From: Ooceraea biroi
Lineage: Eukaryota; Arthropoda; Insecta; Hymenoptera; Formicidae
DNA length: 64,000 bases
Assembly: GCF_003672135.1 (NCBI RefSeq)
Contig: NC_039516.1
Coordinates: 11,329,838-11,393,837 of the forward strand
Reading direction: 5' to 3'
The position numbers and the translations under genes are program-made. The notes beneath the pieces are model-generated. The model was not told the origin of the DNA. It ran no database searches and worked only from the letters and a program-made list of their open reading frames with translations. Positions 59,925 to 64,000 of the stretch are shown here, piece after piece (position 1 is the first letter of the stretch; every line of letters starts with the position of its first letter).

Positions 59925-62900
59925 CTCGTCCTCGCGTTAACGTTAACGTGCCAAATGGCTCGTCGCGCGGAAAGCGTCGCGTGGAATTCGAATCGCAAGT
60001 ACGATGAGAGTACTTAGAACAGGCTCTGGCCGAATGGGCGAGCGTATTATATTATTCAATACGCGCCGGATTCACCAGCGGACTGATCGCGATCGATTTT
60101 TATGCGCTCGCACCGTATCACGCGCGTTCCGCAACGCGGAATACAAAATGCATCCCCATAGTACGGGGTAGAATTTCAGTCTTCGCTTTTATCGGAGCAA
60201 TGCGGAAGCGGTGCAGACGATCGAGCGGATGCGACGAAAGCGAGGCCGGGTGGTTGCGATCGGCGCGGAAACGCATCCGCCTCGATTCCGCCGGGATGCA
60301 CATTACGGTTACTGCATCGATACGTACACGAGCGTTTGCGATACATGTGTGGAGTGGTTCTTTTAATTTATTATTGACCGTAGTCATTGGCTTTATCGAT
60401 CGCGCGAAAGGCGGAAGAGTTTCTTTTCGCGAAACGTTTACAACATCGGACTTTAATTTTTCGTGGAATGATAAAGAAGGCAAGAAAATTAATTATTTAA
60501 TATTTGGGAGATGTAAAATTTAAGAGATTGATAACAGGTTCCATATATATGTCATTTATATTATATTGTATTGTTATTTTATATTACATTGTCATGTATT
60601 AATGCTTTGCATACCGTACATTATACGTCACATGCCGTACATTATAATAGCACTGTGGTGATATGCATGCCAACAATTCACGGTTTTGTCCTGTGCGACA
60701 GAGCGGAAGGCCCTGTTGGAGAACGTAGCTGAAATTACAATTAATATAATTTTGCGCGCGGTTAGAATAACCGAGATCTTTGCGCGAAATCGCCAGCAAT
60801 GGAAAACCGCGCGGTATCGTGCTCGTATTCGTGAATGAGAAATAAATGTCACGCATTTGTGTTATATTTATTTGTTCTTTTCTTTTTATTGCGAGGGTTC
60901 GATCAGCTCGGAAGAGATTGAAATCTCGACACGCAGCTCTCGTTCGAGTTTTTAATTGAGACATATTGTTGTATGCAGTAGCGTGTTTCATATTGCTTAT
61001 TAAAATGCAGCGCGATTGACCGAGGGAAAGGAACAGCGTGGAAAATGTAAATTCCGCATTTGTTATCGACTTCCATTACTCGATGAAAACTTGGTCGGTT
61101 ACCAAATAAATTAGCAGTCTCACCAACAGTATATTAACTACCTGGCTGTAAAGCAATTAATACTAAAGCATCAGAAAAGTGGGCCACAGCTTTATTCTGT
61201 TCAGATAATCGAAGATCTTCCGTATTTCTTTTTCTCCCTGTGAAATGATATTCTAATTATCTTTCTGAAGTTTAATCATTTTCCTGAATTCAGTTTTCCA
61301 TGAAGAAATTAAATTCAAAATTACGTGAAATTATAACAGTGATCAATATTTCGGCAACAATTCTCTTTTGCCAAAACATCTGGTCTCCATCAAAATTTTC
61401 TTTTAGAAATGTTTCATTCAAAGTATCTTCAAACGAGGTGCATCTCCGCACGAATTAACGAAGAATGTCGTCAGTTTTCAATTTCTAATTCTCTGACGAG
61501 AAAGAATACGGCTTTCTCTCTCACGCATTCAGACCGCCGGCGAAAAATCGTATCCCGTTTCACACCGCGCAATCCGCGCAAGTAGACCACCGCTGCGATC
61601 ACCTTGGGGGTTGCATTAAGAATTGATCTTGATGCATTCCGTGGCTGCCGTCTAGGGTGGCTCGCACCGAGATTCACGAGACGATTCATGATTTCCTGCG
61701 ACTATCGGAAATCTCGACCGCGGACACGCCGCGCCGCTGTATAATGTAAATCGAGGAACCCCCGATGCACATGCACCGATTGCGCCCCGTTTGGCACACA
61801 CGGGTCCTTTATTGGTTAATATCCCTGAACGTTGTCGGTCGGGCGTGTTCCAGCGTGATTTTTCGAACGCTTTTGGGGATTGCACGGACCTCGAAGCATA
61901 TAATCCGCCGATAATGAATAAACTCAGACGGTAATCCCATAAGTTTTTTGGTTTTAACGAAATTTAGAATAATCTCTGGATCTCTTCGAGCACTCGAAGA
62001 AGCGTGTAACGTGAGGGACGAATTTTTCTGTATTATCTGATCCACTTGACGTCAACCTGGTACTTATCTTAACCAAAAAGCCTTGATTAAACTTCGCGAA
62101 AACTCGAACAAATAATTCTTTACTGCTAATTACACTTCTGTAGCTATTACCGTTTAGGAGAATTTACCGTGCCGTTGTTGAATAAGGAAAAAGAGGTAAC
62201 GTTGAGGAAAAGTGAACGCTCTTCATCTAGTGAAATTTGTTTGCTCTGTTTTTGGGATTCCGCCACGAAGGCAGCAATTTACGTACTTCCTGCGCTGGCC
62301 GGCAATTCAATTTACAGGATGACGTCCGATAACCGTATCCGCCCTTATTACCACGGTCGGATCTCAGATATTTTTGTCTTCGACAGGTCCAATCCTCGTC
62401 AGCGTATAACGCCGTTGCGGTAAGGAAAAACGTAAACTCGTGATGGACAGTAAGTTAACGGCGACTCGTAAACAAGCTTGTTGATGGTGGAGTGCTTCGA
62501 AGGGTTGAAACCCGTAAAAAAAGCTCCCGACAATCAAGGCATCCTTCTTTTTCGCGAAAATGAGCTTCGCGCGGCAAGAGCGATAAAAAATATCGCCCAT
62601 TCGTCAGCATTACGAACTTCCTTACATAGAGACACGGCAAAATAAAGTTGCTCGAGAAATCCTATGGTGTTTGAAATTCCTTGATGAAACGTCGCGCGAA
62701 ATACATGGTCTGGTATTTTTGAACACGTAAAGTCTTCTTCCAAAAATTTGCCAATAAATTGTTTCTAAAATAATCTCATTATATTTTTATGGTAAAGAGA
62801 TTTTATTATTAGAAATTGTAATAAAAAATAAAGGTATCTTTAATTCATTTTTCATGATGCTTAATAATAAAAAGATACAGAAAAAAATTGTCAGAGTATT

Positions 62901-64000
62901 GATCATGTAATACAAATAAGAATTAAATACGAATTTAAAAAAATAGGTATTCCTCACATTTTTTAATAAGGATGAATCTCTCCTATCGAACTTCCGATCT
63001 TCTCTCTTCAGAAATGGGTATTATTTATTAAAATAGCTAAGAAAGCGCAAAAATATTTACATGTGAATTCCCGTAATTGAATGTGCATGTAAATAAATAT
63101 AAGCTAAAAATCTCTTCCTTTTTATACCGTACATAGTAGCGTGTTATTGCTTCAAGCCCTACAGTGCGCCTTCATAAATGCATTCTTCAGGCGGGTGTTA
63201 TAAAGGGAGCTTTCTGTGCACGCCTTCTTTAGCACGGCGTACAAAGGGTTTTTTTTTTTATAAACGGCCGCTTTAGTAGGGTGTTTTCTGTGGGAAAACA
63301 TGCTTGCAACATGAATAAACAAACATTGCTGCACTCTCGACGATGATCTTTTTCTCTCACATTTGTCGCGTGATCGACATTAACAGTTGACGTTTCTGCA
63401 TCCATCCGGCGGTTTCGCGATCGAGAACAGTGGATGAGAATTTTTTCGCGAGTCTCAGATAACCGCTTCTCTTGAAGAGATTTCTCTCGATCAAAGCGCT
63501 CAATCGTCCAGCGAAGCATTCGTCCGAAAAGCGTTCGCGGAAAAAAGAAATCCAGAACAAAATTGAGAGCAAACTTTCATATACATAGCTTGGAAAAGCG
63601 TGTCGCCAGAATCAGCAGGATGCCTTTCTCGATTATTGGGTGCTCTTTCAGAAAAACTGGTAATGTATCAACCATGTACTATGAAGCTCAGCAGGGCCTG
63701 TCGTCCCCCATGAACAGGCAGGCGTACTCGATACAGCGACGAAGTGGATCAGTGCATGCGAGAGCCGCAGATTGTTATTTACCGGTAATTATCTGGCAAA
63801 ATAGTGCTTACACGCAATCGGCAGAATTGGCGATAATACGTGTCATTACGTTGCGTTAATTATAATTGCTAATTAATGTTTCCGCAGTCGACATGATCAA
63901 AGATATACGCGTCTATTTAACGCATTAAATTCTGTGCATATATTTATAGTAAATTTGTAAACACGGTAGTTTAAATAATAATGTTGAGTTTTAAAGATAG

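Larger units (their letters stand above)
58351..64000. other. Right-hand intronic stretch, no gene recognised
   Basis: AT-rich overall. It includes (GC)n at about 58970-58988 inside a CpG-rich island (58.7-59.2 kb), a perfect hairpin at 59903-59924 (CGTTGCGAT, GCTT loop) and a T-run near 63250. Open frames lack motifs. The upstream DPP exons were not recognised here. Confidence 0.45.

Noticed and set aside
63600..63780. Minus-strand open segment near the right edge as a DPP upstream exon
   Set aside because: Translation shows no propeller or membrane-anchor features and no convincing phase-matched donor.
1..64000. CRISPR arrays, operons, bacterial promoters or attachment sites
   Set aside because: Spliced exons, TA-inserting mariners and LTR elements show this is animal nuclear DNA; no regularly spaced repeats were seen.

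Overview
The window looks like insect nuclear DNA, most likely from a hymenopteran and probably an ant. It is AT-rich overall yet full of CpG and CGCG islands, and coding exons are few and separated by very large introns. Its transposons (mariner, a DD41D IS630/Tc1 element with a DUF4817-type N-terminus, a gypsy LTR element, MITEs) fit that group. The species is inferred, not shown.

The only conventional host gene I recognise lies on the minus strand and crosses the whole window. It belongs to the dipeptidyl peptidase 4/10 family (S9B). Five consecutive exons (51547-51495, 44082-43883, 31199-31030, 16390-16151, 15339-15104) have matching splice phases and encode about 300 residues of the extracellular beta-propeller, including the DW(V)YEEEVF glutamate motif. 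The 5' exons (membrane anchor, start of the propeller) appear to lie beyond the right edge. The 3' exons (rest of the propeller, alpha/beta-hydrolase domain) appear to lie beyond the left edge. Active DPP4-like enzyme versus inactive DPP10-like protein therefore cannot be decided here. Everything else is intronic.

From left to right, the intron left of 15104 holds the end of a DD41D element (1-286), mariner A (1319-2604) and mariner B (9800-11038). The 14.6-kb intron (16391-31029) is the richest. It contains a tandem duplication (19156 to about 21.6 kb) whose two units share a CpG-rich promoter-like block and exon-like pieces with conserved splice signals on the plus strand. A 690-bp MITE sits in the second unit, with its empty site preserved in the first. 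Next come a full-length but broken gypsy element (21749-26794) whose Gag starts with a SAP domain, and a nearly complete DD41D transposon (27602-28919). The 12.7-kb intron (31200-43882) holds a TA-flanked MITE (37043-37524) and a young fold-back element with arms of about 323 bp (38879-40015). The 7.4-kb intron (44083-51494) shows only simple repeats. The right part (51548-64000) holds a degenerate 5S rRNA copy (56693-56815) and a two-copy tandem repeat (57918-58350).

The best leads for something undescribed are the duplicated splice-competent module at 19.1-21.6 kb and the fold-back element. No operon, CRISPR array or prokaryotic feature is present, and I recognised no tRNA gene.
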